Shown here: in pieces, positions 7,864 through 16,483 of the stretch
How the letters are laid out: every line of letters starts with the position of its first letter
Numbering within the stretch: position 1 is the stretch's first letter
Source: Celeribacter persicus
Lineage (GTDB): Bacteria > Pseudomonadota > Alphaproteobacteria > Rhodobacterales > Rhodobacteraceae
Assembly: GCF_003050785.1 (NCBI RefSeq)
Contig: NZ_QAOH01000005.1
Coordinates: 1-64,000, forward strand
Direction: 5' to 3'
DNA: 64,000 bases
Notes under the pieces: model-generated
What the model saw: only the letters and a program-made list of their open reading frames with translations
What the model was told of the DNA's origin: nothing
The model's database searches: none
Made by a program: the position numbers and the translations under genes

Positions 7864-9033
7864 TCAAGGCTCGCGGAAGGCCTCTCGCGACTTATAAAGC
7901 GGTTTCAAGAGATATTGCAGGAAGGTTTTCGAACCGGTGTGCAACTCCACCTGCGCCCGCATCCCCGGACGGATCTCGATCTTTTGCTGGCGCTCGGTCA
8001 GGCTGCCGAGATCGACCGTAGCCGTCACCCTGTAATAGGACTGGGCATCCGGGTCGCGTTCGTCCTTGAACGTGTCGGCGGAAACCACCTGCACCTTGCC
8101 CTTCAGCGAGCCGTAAATCGTGTAATCGTAAGCCGAAAGCTTGATCGTCGCCTCCTGCCCCGGCTCGACATGGGCGATGTCCTCGGGGCGCACCTGTGCC
8201 TCGATGAACAGTTCCTCATCGACCGGAATGATCTGCACCAACTCCTCGCCCGGACGGATCACGCCCCCGATGGTCGTCACAGTCAGATTGTTGACAATGC
8301 CTCGCATCGGTGCGGTGATCACCGTACGTCCCAACTGATCCTGCGCCAAGGTCAGCGCCTGCCTCACCGAGGCAAGCTCCTTGAGCGTGTCGGAATAGTC
8401 CTCCGCCCGCTCCAGTTCCGCCTGCGTCACGATCTCGTTGTATTTGAGTTGCGCGTCGGAATGCGCCTTGCGCGCCCGCGTCACCTCGATCAGTGCCACG
8501 ACGTTCTTCTGGAGCATGTCCTCCATCATCGAGCGCTCGGCTTCGGCCTGTTTCAGAACCGCCATCGCACCATCCTTGCGCGCCAGATAATCGTCCACGC
8601 GGGCTGACAAAAGCGCCTTCTCGGAGGCCAGAACATTAGGGGCGCGGGCGGCGAGGTCTTCGGGCACCTCAAAACTGTCTTCGCCAGCCATCTCCGCCTC
8701 AAGCCGCAGCCGCCGTACCTCGAACGCATCGAGTTTTTCCTGAAGATCGTCGGCGGAAGTGCGAAATTCCGTGCCCTGCAACCGGGCAAGGACCTGCCCC
8801 TGCTCGACCTCCTGCCCCTCATGAACCAGAAGCTCCGACAGGATGCCCCCTTCGAGGTTCTGCACGATCTGCGGTCGGGACGAGGAAATCATCTGCCCAT
8901 CGGCGCGCACGATCTCGTCCACACGCGCGATCGCGGACCAAAGCAGAAACAGAAGCACCACGAGCGCAGATATCTTGATCACCCATCCGGGACGATCCAT
9001 GTCGCGCGCCAGCATATCGTCGAGCAAAACCAT
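7864..9033 (-). CDS. Type I secretion membrane fusion protein (HlyD family)
   Basis: 389 residues. One N-terminal membrane helix (about 15-38, with VVLLFLLWSAIARVD), a biotinyl-lipoyl-like half (GILSELLVHEGQEVEQGQVL), a long coiled coil (about 90-225), the second lipoyl half with TVITAPMRGIVNNL, and a C-terminal beta domain. This is the usual build of HlyD/PrtE/LapC adaptors, which bridge the inner-membrane exporter and the outer-membrane channel. Its start codon overlaps the ABC exporter stop by one base, so the two are coupled. With the exporter, TolC-like protein and adhesin upstream it makes a complete type I secretion set. Confidence 0.94.
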   Translation of the reverse strand: MVLLDDMLARDMDRPGWVIKISALVVLLFLLWSAIARVDEIVRADGQMISSSRPQIVQNLEGGILSELLVHEGQEVEQGQVLARLQGTEFRTSADDLQEKLDAFEVRRLRLEAEMAGEDSFEVPEDLAARAPNVLASEKALLSARVDDYLARKDGAMAVLKQAEAERSMMEDMLQKNVVALIEVTRARKAHSDAQLKYNEIVTQAELERAEDYSDTLKELASVRQALTLAQDQLGRTVITAPMRGIVNNLTVTTIGGVIRPGEELVQIIPVDEELFIEAQVRPEDIAHVEPGQEATIKLSAYDYTIYGSLKGKVQVVSADTFKDERDPDAQSYYRVTATVDLGSLTERQQKIEIRPGMRAQVELHTGSKTFLQYLLKPLYKSREAFREP

Positions 9034-11669
9034 CAGCCGCCCTTCTGTGTCAGATGCGCCATGACCTGTTCGCGCGGCCCATCGACCTTGAGGCGTCCCT
9101 GATGGAACACCATGCAGCGATCCGCGAGGCCTACGATGGGCATGCGGTGGGTGGCGACCACCGCCGTGCGCCCGGCAAGCCAGCCCTGCAACCGCCCGAC
9201 CAGCGCAGTTTCAAGCGCCTGATCGAGCGCGGCGGTGGGTTCATCGAGAAGGCACACCGAAGGGTCCTGCAACCACAGCCGCGCCCAGCCGATGGACTGG
9301 CGCTGACCGACGGAAAGCCCCTCGCCGCCGTCTCGAATTTCAAGATCGAGGCCCCGGTGGTGCCCGCGCACGAAGGTCCCGAGCCCCGCGAAATCCAGCG
9401 CCGCGAGAAGCCGGTCGTCATCGCGCTCCAACCCGCCGAGATTGAGATTGTCGCGCAGCGTCCCAGCAAAGAGCCGCACGTCCTGACCGAGATAGCCCAC
9501 GCTTCGGCGAATGTCGCGCGGGTCGATCTGGCTCATCTCCGCCGCATCGAGGAGAATGCGCCCCTGCGACGGTGCATAAAGCCCTGCCAAAAGTTTCAAA
9601 AACGTGCTTTTCCCCGACCCATTTGCCCCCAGAACGGCAATTTTCTGCCCTATCCTAACATCGACAGCAGGCAAATCCAGCGTCGGCGCACCTTCAGCAT
9701 CGTAGCGAAACTGCACCTCGCGCAGCGCGAAATCGCCCCTGATTTCGGGACGCCGTAGGAAATTACGATCTTCGCCCGCGTCCTGCGGCGCGGTTGCGAT
9801 GGCATCTAGCCCCTCAAGCGCCGTCTTCACATTAGTCCAGCGCGCCATCGTGCCCGACAATTGCGTCAAGGGCACCAGCGTCCGGGAGGTCAGAATGCCC
9901 GTCGCGATGATCGTCCCGACAGTGAACTCGCCCGCGAACACGAGATAAGTTCCCGCCACCACGGCGGACACATAGGTGAACTGCTGTACCCCCTGCGACC
10001 AGAAGGTCAAAAGACCGGAAAGCTTGCGCTGTTCGGAGGATTTCGCCGTCGACAAGAGGTTCAACTCATCCCAGATCCGGCGGACGCGCTCTTCGCCGCG
10101 CTGGGTCTTGATCGTGTCGAGCTCGAACACAGCCTCATGCAAAAGCCGCGAAGCTCTGGCCGAGGCGCCCTGTGTCTCCTGCGTCAGGCGCATCATGCGC
10201 TTTTGCATGAAATAACCCGGAATCACCATGATCACCGCGCCCAAAAGCAGGATGAACACAACCGGCCCGGCGATTGAGGCGACAAGCACGAAGAACAGGA
10301 AGATGAACGGGATATCCGCCACCGATCCAATGGTCGAAGCGGTAAAAAACTCGCGCACCGAACTGAATTCCCGCATCGCGGAGAACAGGCCAGAGGGCGT
10401 CGTCGGGCGCGCGTCCGAGCGCATACCCAACAGCCGCCCCATCAGCATTGATTGCACCCGCATCTCGATCTGCCGTCCGGCCCCGTCCATCAGGCGCGAA
10501 CGCGCGAGTTTCAACACCGCTTCCAGTGCGATCGCCATGGCCGCACCGAGCGCCAACACCCAAAGCGTCGCCTGCGACTGGTGCGGGATCACCCGGTCAT
10601 AGACCTGAAGCGAGAACATCGCGACAGCCACCGCCAGCATATTGGCCACGAGAGAACCAAGAGCAATCTCGCCGATCTGACGTTTGAACGCGCCGAACTG
10701 CCCCCAGAACCAGTGTTTTTTCGACATATCCGGCACATATTGTGCAGAAATTGTCTCCAATGTTTTCCCGGCGCGCACCAGCGTACCGGAAAAGAACGGC
10801 GCGAACTCGGCGAGCGGCACCTCGGCGCGCTGATCCGGCGCGGTGCTGTCATGGATCGTCAGCACCGCGCCCTTTTGCTTCAGTACTAAAATCACATGAC
10901 CCGAAGACATATAGGCAAGCGCGGGCCAGAGCTTTACCGTCAGTGCCCGCGGGCGCGCCAGTTCTGCGGCCAACCCGGTGCCCTGCAAGGCGCGCACCAT
11001 GGCCTCCGGCGAAATCTCTCCGCCGGTCTGATCGGCAAAACTCTCGATGATGTCGGAGACCATCGCGCGCTGTCCAAGCTGGCTTGCGAAGGCCACGACA
11101 AGCTCGGCCCGTTGGATGATCCGGCGGGAAAATACCGGCTGGGCCGGGAGCTTCTGCGCCTCCGGCATCGGTGGTGCGGACGGTTCCGCGATGGCTATAG
11201 GCGCAACTGGCTCTGGTTTCACTTCGGGCGTGATCTCCGCGACCGACACCTGTACGGGTTCGGAAATCAGAGCCTCCCGGCGCGCTTTCGCAGCGGCCTT
11301 GACCTCGGCCGCCCCACGTTTCGGTTTACGTGTCGCATCCGCTGCCAGACGCGCCCGTTCCAAACGCTGCGCATTCAAAGTCTCGCGTGCCTGACGCTCG
11401 ATCTCGATTTCCCGCGCGCGTGCCTCTTCGCGCTCGCGGGCTTCGCGTGCCGCATCGGCGGCTTTGCGCCGCAGCGCGTCCTTGGCAGCCTGTTTCCTGG
11501 CTTCAACAGGATCGACGGACGGCGCGGGTTTTGCAGGCCTGGCCTCCACCTTCGGCGACCCCAGATGTACCGTCAGCGGCGTAGGCGCTTTCGGGTGGTT
11601 CGACACGTCCTCGGGCACCTTGGGGCGTGCGGAACTTAGGGTAAAGGCAAGTTTCGGAGTACGGCTCAA
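9033..11669 (-). CDS. Type I secretion ABC exporter (LapB-like permease/ATPase)
   Basis: 878 residues. After an unusual N-terminal extension rich in Ala, Arg and Glu (about 45-180), there is a C39-peptidase-like domain (about 185-305) without an evident catalytic Cys, a six-helix ABC membrane domain (about 330-600), and an ATPase (about 640-878). The ATPase has Walker A GANGSGKST, a signature LSVGQRQ in place of LSGGQ, and Walker B CLLDEPTAALD. C39-like domains lacking Cys bind rather than cleave the exported protein in this class. The likely cargo is the Ig-repeat adhesin encoded at 13088-16243. The gene starts 4 bp inside the end of the tolC-like gene. Confidence 0.93.
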   Translation of the reverse strand: MSRTPKLAFTLSSARPKVPEDVSNHPKAPTPLTVHLGSPKVEARPAKPAPSVDPVEARKQAAKDALRRKAADAAREAREREEARAREIEIERQARETLNAQRLERARLAADATRKPKRGAAEVKAAAKARREALISEPVQVSVAEITPEVKPEPVAPIAIAEPSAPPMPEAQKLPAQPVFSRRIIQRAELVVAFASQLGQRAMVSDIIESFADQTGGEISPEAMVRALQGTGLAAELARPRALTVKLWPALAYMSSGHVILVLKQKGAVLTIHDSTAPDQRAEVPLAEFAPFFSGTLVRAGKTLETISAQYVPDMSKKHWFWGQFGAFKRQIGEIALGSLVANMLAVAVAMFSLQVYDRVIPHQSQATLWVLALGAAMAIALEAVLKLARSRLMDGAGRQIEMRVQSMLMGRLLGMRSDARPTTPSGLFSAMREFSSVREFFTASTIGSVADIPFIFLFFVLVASIAGPVVFILLLGAVIMVIPGYFMQKRMMRLTQETQGASARASRLLHEAVFELDTIKTQRGEERVRRIWDELNLLSTAKSSEQRKLSGLLTFWSQGVQQFTYVSAVVAGTYLVFAGEFTVGTIIATGILTSRTLVPLTQLSGTMARWTNVKTALEGLDAIATAPQDAGEDRNFLRRPEIRGDFALREVQFRYDAEGAPTLDLPAVDVRIGQKIAVLGANGSGKSTFLKLLAGLYAPSQGRILLDAAEMSQIDPRDIRRSVGYLGQDVRLFAGTLRDNLNLGGLERDDDRLLAALDFAGLGTFVRGHHRGLDLEIRDGGEGLSVGQRQSIGWARLWLQDPSVCLLDEPTAALDQALETALVGRLQGWLAGRTAVVATHRMPIVGLADRCMVFHQGRLKVDGPREQVMAHLTQKGG

Positions 11670-13024
11670 ATCGACTGCCCCTCTGCCAAAGCGCCCTTGT
11701 CGCGCGCGATCTCAAGCTCGGTCAGCGCAATTTCGTATTTGAGATCAATATGTTTCAGTTCCTCGCGGATCATTTGTTCATAGACGTTCAGCACATCCAT
11801 GACGGATTTCTGCCCGGCTTCGAACTGATCCTGAAAAATCCGGTAATTGGCGCGGGTTTGCTGTACGAGATCAGCGGCATCGCGCTCCTGACGACGCAGC
11901 GCCGTCAGCTTGCTCTCTGCCCGGGCAGCACGGCGGGCGGCGGTTTCTCTGGCCTGCGTGACCGTGGCTTGCGCCGCCGCTTCGCGCGCCCGGCTGGCTT
12001 CTATCTCGGCGGCAGTGCCCAGACCGAGCCCGCCACCTTCATAGCTCAGACCCGAGCTGTTCGACTGCCCGAGCAGGGTCGAGGCGCTCAACGTCGGCAA
12101 CATCGCCGCACGCTCCGCCTGTGCCTCGGCAACGGTTCGTTTCGCTTCGGCCTCGGCACGCAACACGTCGAGCGGGATCAGCGAAGACGCCGGGAGCGCA
12201 ATCCCCATGACCTGCTCCATCACGGGAAGGTTTGCCCCGCCGGTGAAACTCCCAAGCTCCTCGCGCGCACTGGTTTCGGCCTCACGGTGAGTCCGTGCCT
12301 CATGTTCCATCTCGGAAATGATCGAGCGCACGACACGCTGATCCGACAGGCTGGAAGCGCCGCCTTTCACCCGCTCGGTCACCACCCGGTTGAATTCGCG
12401 CATCCGCCCCAGACCGCGCTCGGCCATGTCCGCCTTTTCACGCGCCTCGGAAATCGTGATGTAGAGCGTCAGCCCGTCGTAAACCCGGTCGTTCATATCC
12501 TGTGACAAGGCAACGGCGGAAACTTCGACATCGGCGGCGGCAAAGGCACGTTCGGCCTTGCGTTTGCCATTGTCGTAAAGCGCCGCCTCGACCAGAAGTC
12601 CGCCTGCAAGCTTGCCCAGAGATGTCAGGGAAATTTCCGGCCCGATGGTTGGCAGCCAGTTCTTTTCTCGCGCCACCGCGCGCATTTTCGACGCCCTGAG
12701 CTCCGCCTGCGCCACCCCGGATGAAGTGGCGAGCACGGCGGAGGCGACCCGATCATAGGCGGAGCCTGCGGGCAAAACGGATTGTCGCGCCAGAAGATCG
12801 GAAATGAGTGGAGACCCCTCTCCCTCGTTGGCGGCAGAGAGGGCGTGGGTCGGCGTCGGGGTTGTGCCAGAAGCGGTGTCGAACCGGTCCGTTTTGAAAA
12901 GCGCCACCGGCGAGACCGACGACAGACCACGTCCCGAGGTCGAGCCCGCGACACAGCCACCAAGCCCCATTGCGGACGCCATGAGGGCACCGATCACAAT
13001 GCCGAACTGTGGTCGCGCGCTCAT
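11666..13024 (-). CDS. TolC-family outer membrane protein
   Basis: 452 residues from ATG 13024; a GTG at 13042 is also in frame, but its ribosome site would be too close. The N-terminal segment ends in a possible lipobox (MGLGGCVAG), suggesting a lipid-anchored precursor. The rest is rich in Ala-heptad helical hairpins (for example EAEAKRTVAEAQAERAAML), as in the periplasmic tunnel of TolC/LapE-type channels. It would form the outer-membrane exit of the type I system. It follows the adhesin gene by 63 bp, which contain a strong GC hairpin, and overlaps the exporter gene by 4 bp. Confidence 0.9.
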   Translation of the reverse strand: MSARPQFGIVIGALMASAMGLGGCVAGSTSGRGLSSVSPVALFKTDRFDTASGTTPTPTHALSAANEGEGSPLISDLLARQSVLPAGSAYDRVASAVLATSSGVAQAELRASKMRAVAREKNWLPTIGPEISLTSLGKLAGGLLVEAALYDNGKRKAERAFAAADVEVSAVALSQDMNDRVYDGLTLYITISEAREKADMAERGLGRMREFNRVVTERVKGGASSLSDQRVVRSIISEMEHEARTHREAETSAREELGSFTGGANLPVMEQVMGIALPASSLIPLDVLRAEAEAKRTVAEAQAERAAMLPTLSASTLLGQSNSSGLSYEGGGLGLGTAAEIEASRAREAAAQATVTQARETAARRAARAESKLTALRRQERDAADLVQQTRANYRIFQDQFEAGQKSVMDVLNVYEQMIREELKHIDLKYEIALTELEIARDKGALAEGQSI

Positions 13025-13054
13025 GCCCTCGTTACTCCTCACCTCCGTTGCCGT

Positions 13055-13076
13055 GCGGGCGGGGTGCCCCGCCCGC
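13055..13076 (-). terminator. Strong hairpin between adhesin and tolC-like gene
   Basis: Arms GCGGGCGGGG (13055-13064) and CCCCGCCCGC (13067-13076) form a near-perfect palindrome 12 nt after the adhesin stop. There is no T-tract on the minus strand. It more likely stabilises the adhesin mRNA or lowers read-through into the export genes than acts as a full terminator. Confidence 0.5.
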
Positions 13077-13087
13077 TGCGCTCTGCC

Positions 13088-16000
13088 TCAGGGCAGAACG
13101 ACTTCGATATCGTGATCGACCAGAACCTGATCGTCACCCAGCGTGTAAATGTCGTAGGTGTTGCCATCCTCGGTCACGCTGCCGGTGAGTGTCGCGGTTT
13201 CCTCGAAAACCACACGATCATCCTCGCCACCGTGAATGGTCAGCGTGCCCTCCTCGCCCACAAGCCGGTCGAGATCGGCCGAAGACAGGCTCACCTCACC
13301 GCCATTGACGAATTGCAGATCAATCGCGCCAAGGTCGAACCGGTCGAGACCGGAGTTGTCGAGATCCACCTCGAAATAGGCACCATCGGGCCGCTCGTTT
13401 GTGGTGTCGAGCACCAGAAGCGTATCAGAGGCGTTTCCTGCCGCATCGTCGGCGGTGATGACGATCTGATCGCCATTGGAGACCTTGGCGTCGAAATTGA
13501 GAAGCGTCTCGGAGCCGAGATCGTAAGCCGTATGACCGATCTCGCTGGTCGATCCTCCCTCATCGAGCGCATGGACCGAGACGTCGTCATCCGTTGCTGC
13601 AATGGAAATGGACCGCACGCCATCGACCCCGCGCGTCACGCTTTCGACAACGGCACTGTCGATCTCGGTGTCGACGGTGATCGTGGTCGTCTCGGACAGC
13701 GTATTGCCCGCCGCATCGGTCGCGGTGACCAGAACGTCGGTGTCATATGTGCCCTTGGCGATCTCATCCGGTGCGAAGGTCACGGTCCAGTTGCCGGAGG
13801 CATCCACCGTCGCCTGGCGGGTCATGCCTTCGAGTGTCACATAGACGGTGGAACCGACCTCCACGATGCCCGTCAGCGTCGCGCCGTCATTGACCTCCGC
13901 GAGGTTGAGATAGAGATCGCCGCCCGCATCCGCCGAGAGTTCCAGCGCATTCACATAGGTGTCGTAGGTCAGGGTCTCGGTCAGGGTCGAAGTGTTGCCC
14001 GCTGGATCTGTTGCGGTGATCGACACGCTGGTCGTGCCCTCGCCGGACGGCAGGGCCGAGGCCGGGATCGTCGTGGTCCAGTTGCCGGAGGCATCGACGT
14101 TTGCTGTATAGCTCTGACCATTGAAGGACAGCACCACGGTGGAGCCCACTTCGACCGTGCCGGCAAGCACGACGCCGGAGCTGGCTTCTGCCGCGTTGAT
14201 CACACCGTCCGCGCCGCCCTGCACGCCGGTTTCGGCAAAGTTCGATACATAGGTGTCGATCTCCACCGCCGCCTGCACGGTCTTGCTGTTGCCCGCCGCG
14301 TCGGTGAGAGTCGCGGTGACGGTGCTGTCGTATTCGCCCGCCGTGATCTCGGAGGCCGCGAAGAACACCGAATAGGTGCCCGCCGCCGTCGAGGGCACGG
14401 TATGGGAGACGCCCGCCAACGTCACGGTCACGCTCTCGCCCGCCGTTGCTGTGCCGGTGATCCAGACACCATCGGAGGCCTCAGCGGCATTGATCACGTT
14501 GTCGCCCTCGATCGGCGTAGTGAGCGTGATATTGCCTGCGACCGTATCGACATGCACCGTGCTGGTGCTGGTTGCGGTGTTGCCCGCCGCATCGGTGGCG
14601 ACCGCCGTCAGGGTCGTGTCATATTCGCCACCCGCCAACGTGCCCGCCGCATAGGTTGCGGTCCATGTGCCATTGGCATCGGCCACAGTGGTGACCGACA
14701 CGCCCGCCAGTGTCACGACAACCGTCGCGCCCGCTTCTGCGGTGCCGGTGAAGCTCATCGCCTGCTGGCTTTCCGAGAGGTTCACGGTCTCGTCACCCCC
14801 CGAATGCCCCGCGTCGATGGCGACACCGGTTTCGGTGTCGATCTCGAACATACCCGTCGCGGTGGTACTGTTGCCCGCCAAATCCGTCGAGGTCGCGGAC
14901 ACTTCGGTGTTGTAAGTGCCTTCCGGCAAAGTGCCGGATTCGTAGGTGACGGACCACGATCCGTCTTCGGTCACGGTGGTCGTGCGGGTCACACCCTCGA
15001 CCGTCACCGTGATCGACGCGCCGGCCTCGCCCGTGCCGGTCAGGGTCACCCCCGACTGCATTTCCGACAGATTCACCGTGCCGTCACCGCCAGCGCTGTC
15101 AGCGTCCACGGTCAGCATGGTCTCAAGGTCGATGGAAATCGCATGGGTATAGGTCGCGGCATTGCCATAGGCATCGGTCACCGTCGCGGTGACCGTACTG
15201 TCATAAGTGCCGGCGGGTAGCGCGCTGCCGTCGAAGGTCACGGACCAGGTGCCGTCTTCCGCCACCACCGTCTCGACAGTTTGTCCCTCAAGCTCGACCA
15301 CAACACTCGCGCCCGCCTCGGACTGGCCGGAGACGACCACATCGTCGGAAGCCTCGGCGATGTTGATCACATCGTCGGTCTCCACCGCGTCAAAGCTCAG
15401 GTCTTCGGCTTCTGTGTCCACGATCAGCGTATCGGTGACGGTGGTGGTGTTCCCCGCCTCGTCAATCGCCGTGACGGTCACGCCGGTGGTGTATTCCCCA
15501 GTCTCGATGGTGTCGCTCTCGAACGTGGTGGACCAGGTACCGTCCTCGCCAACCACGACCGTTTGAGAGGCGTTATTGATCTCGACGGTGACCGAGGCCC
15601 CCGCTTCGCCCTTACCGGAAATCACGAAACTGCCGCTGTCGTAAACCTCACCGTTCACGTAATCGGCAGAGCTTTCCACACCCGACAGGATCGACACCTC
15701 TGGCGGTGTCGTGTCGGAATTTCCGCCGCCGCCATTGCCACCGTTGCCGCCGCTCTCACCGTTCAGCAAATCGTCTGCGACCGCAATCCCGGCCACACCA
15801 GCGGCAGCCGCACCGGCCCCGAGCCAACCGAACCCCGCCGCAGCAATCGGTGCCACCACCGGCTCGACCCGTTCGAGATCGAGGAAGGCAAGTTGATCGT
15901 ATTCGCTCCATTTGCCGGTCAGGTCGATGTCTTGATAGCCCGCGACCAGCGGCCCCTCGCCTTCACTCACAAACTCGACCCGGGTCATCAACCCGCGTTC

Positions 16001-16243
16001 CGAGAGCAAAAGCTCATGCTCGCCTTCGAAAAAGCCCTCAAGGACAATCGTCTTGCCGCCCACAAGCTCGACCACAAGATTGCCGCCCTGGCGGGTATAC
16101 CCGCTGACTGCGGCACTCGACATATTCAGAGAGATATCCTTGACATCCTGAACCGCGAGAACCTCGCTACTGCCGGACAAGGAGAGTGTACCTGTACCGA
16201 TCTGGCCCGCGCTGTCGCGGACGGAATATTGCAATCCCAACAT
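13088..16243 (-). CDS. Large Ig-repeat surface adhesin (BapA/LapA-like), type I secreted
   Basis: 1051 residues. The N-terminal part (about 1-130) resembles the BapA prefix domain. It is followed by a Gly/Ala-rich helix (about 135-160) and a Gly/Asn linker. Seven Ig-like units of about 97 residues follow (about 180-860), each ending near a DxAGNT motif and IDTE/VDTE. The C-terminal 100 residues have the pattern seen in secreted Bap-like proteins: DRFDLGAIDLQF, then a LTIHGGEDD box, and an end at HDIEVVLP. No GGxGxDxxx RTX calcium repeats are seen. It is probably exported by the downstream exporter, adaptor and channel and used for biofilm or surface attachment. No LapG-type protease or LapD gene is seen in the window. 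Confidence 0.9.
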   Translation of the reverse strand: MLGLQYSVRDSAGQIGTGTLSLSGSSEVLAVQDVKDISLNMSSAAVSGYTRQGGNLVVELVGGKTIVLEGFFEGEHELLLSERGLMTRVEFVSEGEGPLVAGYQDIDLTGKWSEYDQLAFLDLERVEPVVAPIAAAGFGWLGAGAAAAGVAGIAVADDLLNGESGGNGGNGGGGNSDTTPPEVSILSGVESSADYVNGEVYDSGSFVISGKGEAGASVTVEINNASQTVVVGEDGTWSTTFESDTIETGEYTTGVTVTAIDEAGNTTTVTDTLIVDTEAEDLSFDAVETDDVINIAEASDDVVVSGQSEAGASVVVELEGQTVETVVAEDGTWSVTFDGSALPAGTYDSTVTATVTDAYGNAATYTHAISIDLETMLTVDADSAGGDGTVNLSEMQSGVTLTGTGEAGASITVTVEGVTRTTTVTEDGSWSVTYESGTLPEGTYNTEVSATSTDLAGNSTTATGMFEIDTETGVAIDAGHSGGDETVNLSESQQAMSFTGTAEAGATVVVTLAGVSVTTVADANGTWTATYAAGTLAGGEYDTTLTAVATDAAGNTATSTSTVHVDTVAGNITLTTPIEGDNVINAAEASDGVWITGTATAGESVTVTLAGVSHTVPSTAAGTYSVFFAASEITAGEYDSTVTATLTDAAGNSKTVQAAVEIDTYVSNFAETGVQGGADGVINAAEASSGVVLAGTVEVGSTVVLSFNGQSYTANVDASGNWTTTIPASALPSGEGTTSVSITATDPAGNTSTLTETLTYDTYVNALELSADAGGDLYLNLAEVNDGATLTGIVEVGSTVYVTLEGMTRQATVDASGNWTVTFAPDEIAKGTYDTDVLVTATDAAGNTLSETTTITVDTEIDSAVVESVTRGVDGVRSISIAATDDDVSVHALDEGGSTSEIGHTAYDLGSETLLNFDAKVSNGDQIVITADDAAGNASDTLLVLDTTNERPDGAYFEVDLDNSGLDRFDLGAIDLQFVNGGEVSLSSADLDRLVGEEGTLTIHGGEDDRVVFEETATLTGSVTEDGNTYDIYTLGDDQVLVDHDIEVVLP
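13660..15710 (-). repeat. Seven tandem Ig-like domain repeats inside the adhesin gene
   Basis: About 290-bp coding units, diverged at DNA level but sharing the frame and the DAAGN and EDGTWSVT/ASGNWTVT motifs. Such arrays can change copy number by recombination. Confidence 0.75.
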
Positions 16244-16483
16244 TTCACCAATTCACTTCTGCTCGAGGAACATCCACGTCCGGAACGTCCGGCGCAGCTT
16301 TTTGTTTCTGACGCGCAGAATTACTCGAAAGGTGATTCGCAAGCTAGGGGAGAAATGCACAGGCGTTAACCATTTTGGCGTTTTTGCCACAAGATCAACG
16401 CTGAGTTGTGCACTGAGCGCGCAAATATTGCGGAGGAACCAAGATATTGAAGTGCTACGACAACATACGCCCCAAACGACGCG
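16244..16483. promoter_or_regulatory. Promoter region of the adhesin operon
   Basis: 240 bp between the adhesin start and the copA stop. It holds a short dyad, CGCAA (16420-16424) and TTGCG (16428-16432), with a 3-bp centre, which could be an operator. No clear -35/-10 pair could be assigned. Confidence 0.35.

Noticed and set aside
12782-15220. 812-codon plus-strand frame opposite the adhesin
   Set aside because: Repeat-rich antisense of the Ig units; periodic composition mirrors the adhesin repeats and has no ribosome site.
13660-15710. Regular spacing in the adhesin region resembling a repeat array
   Set aside because: Units are about 290 bp, coding and diverged; not a CRISPR array.
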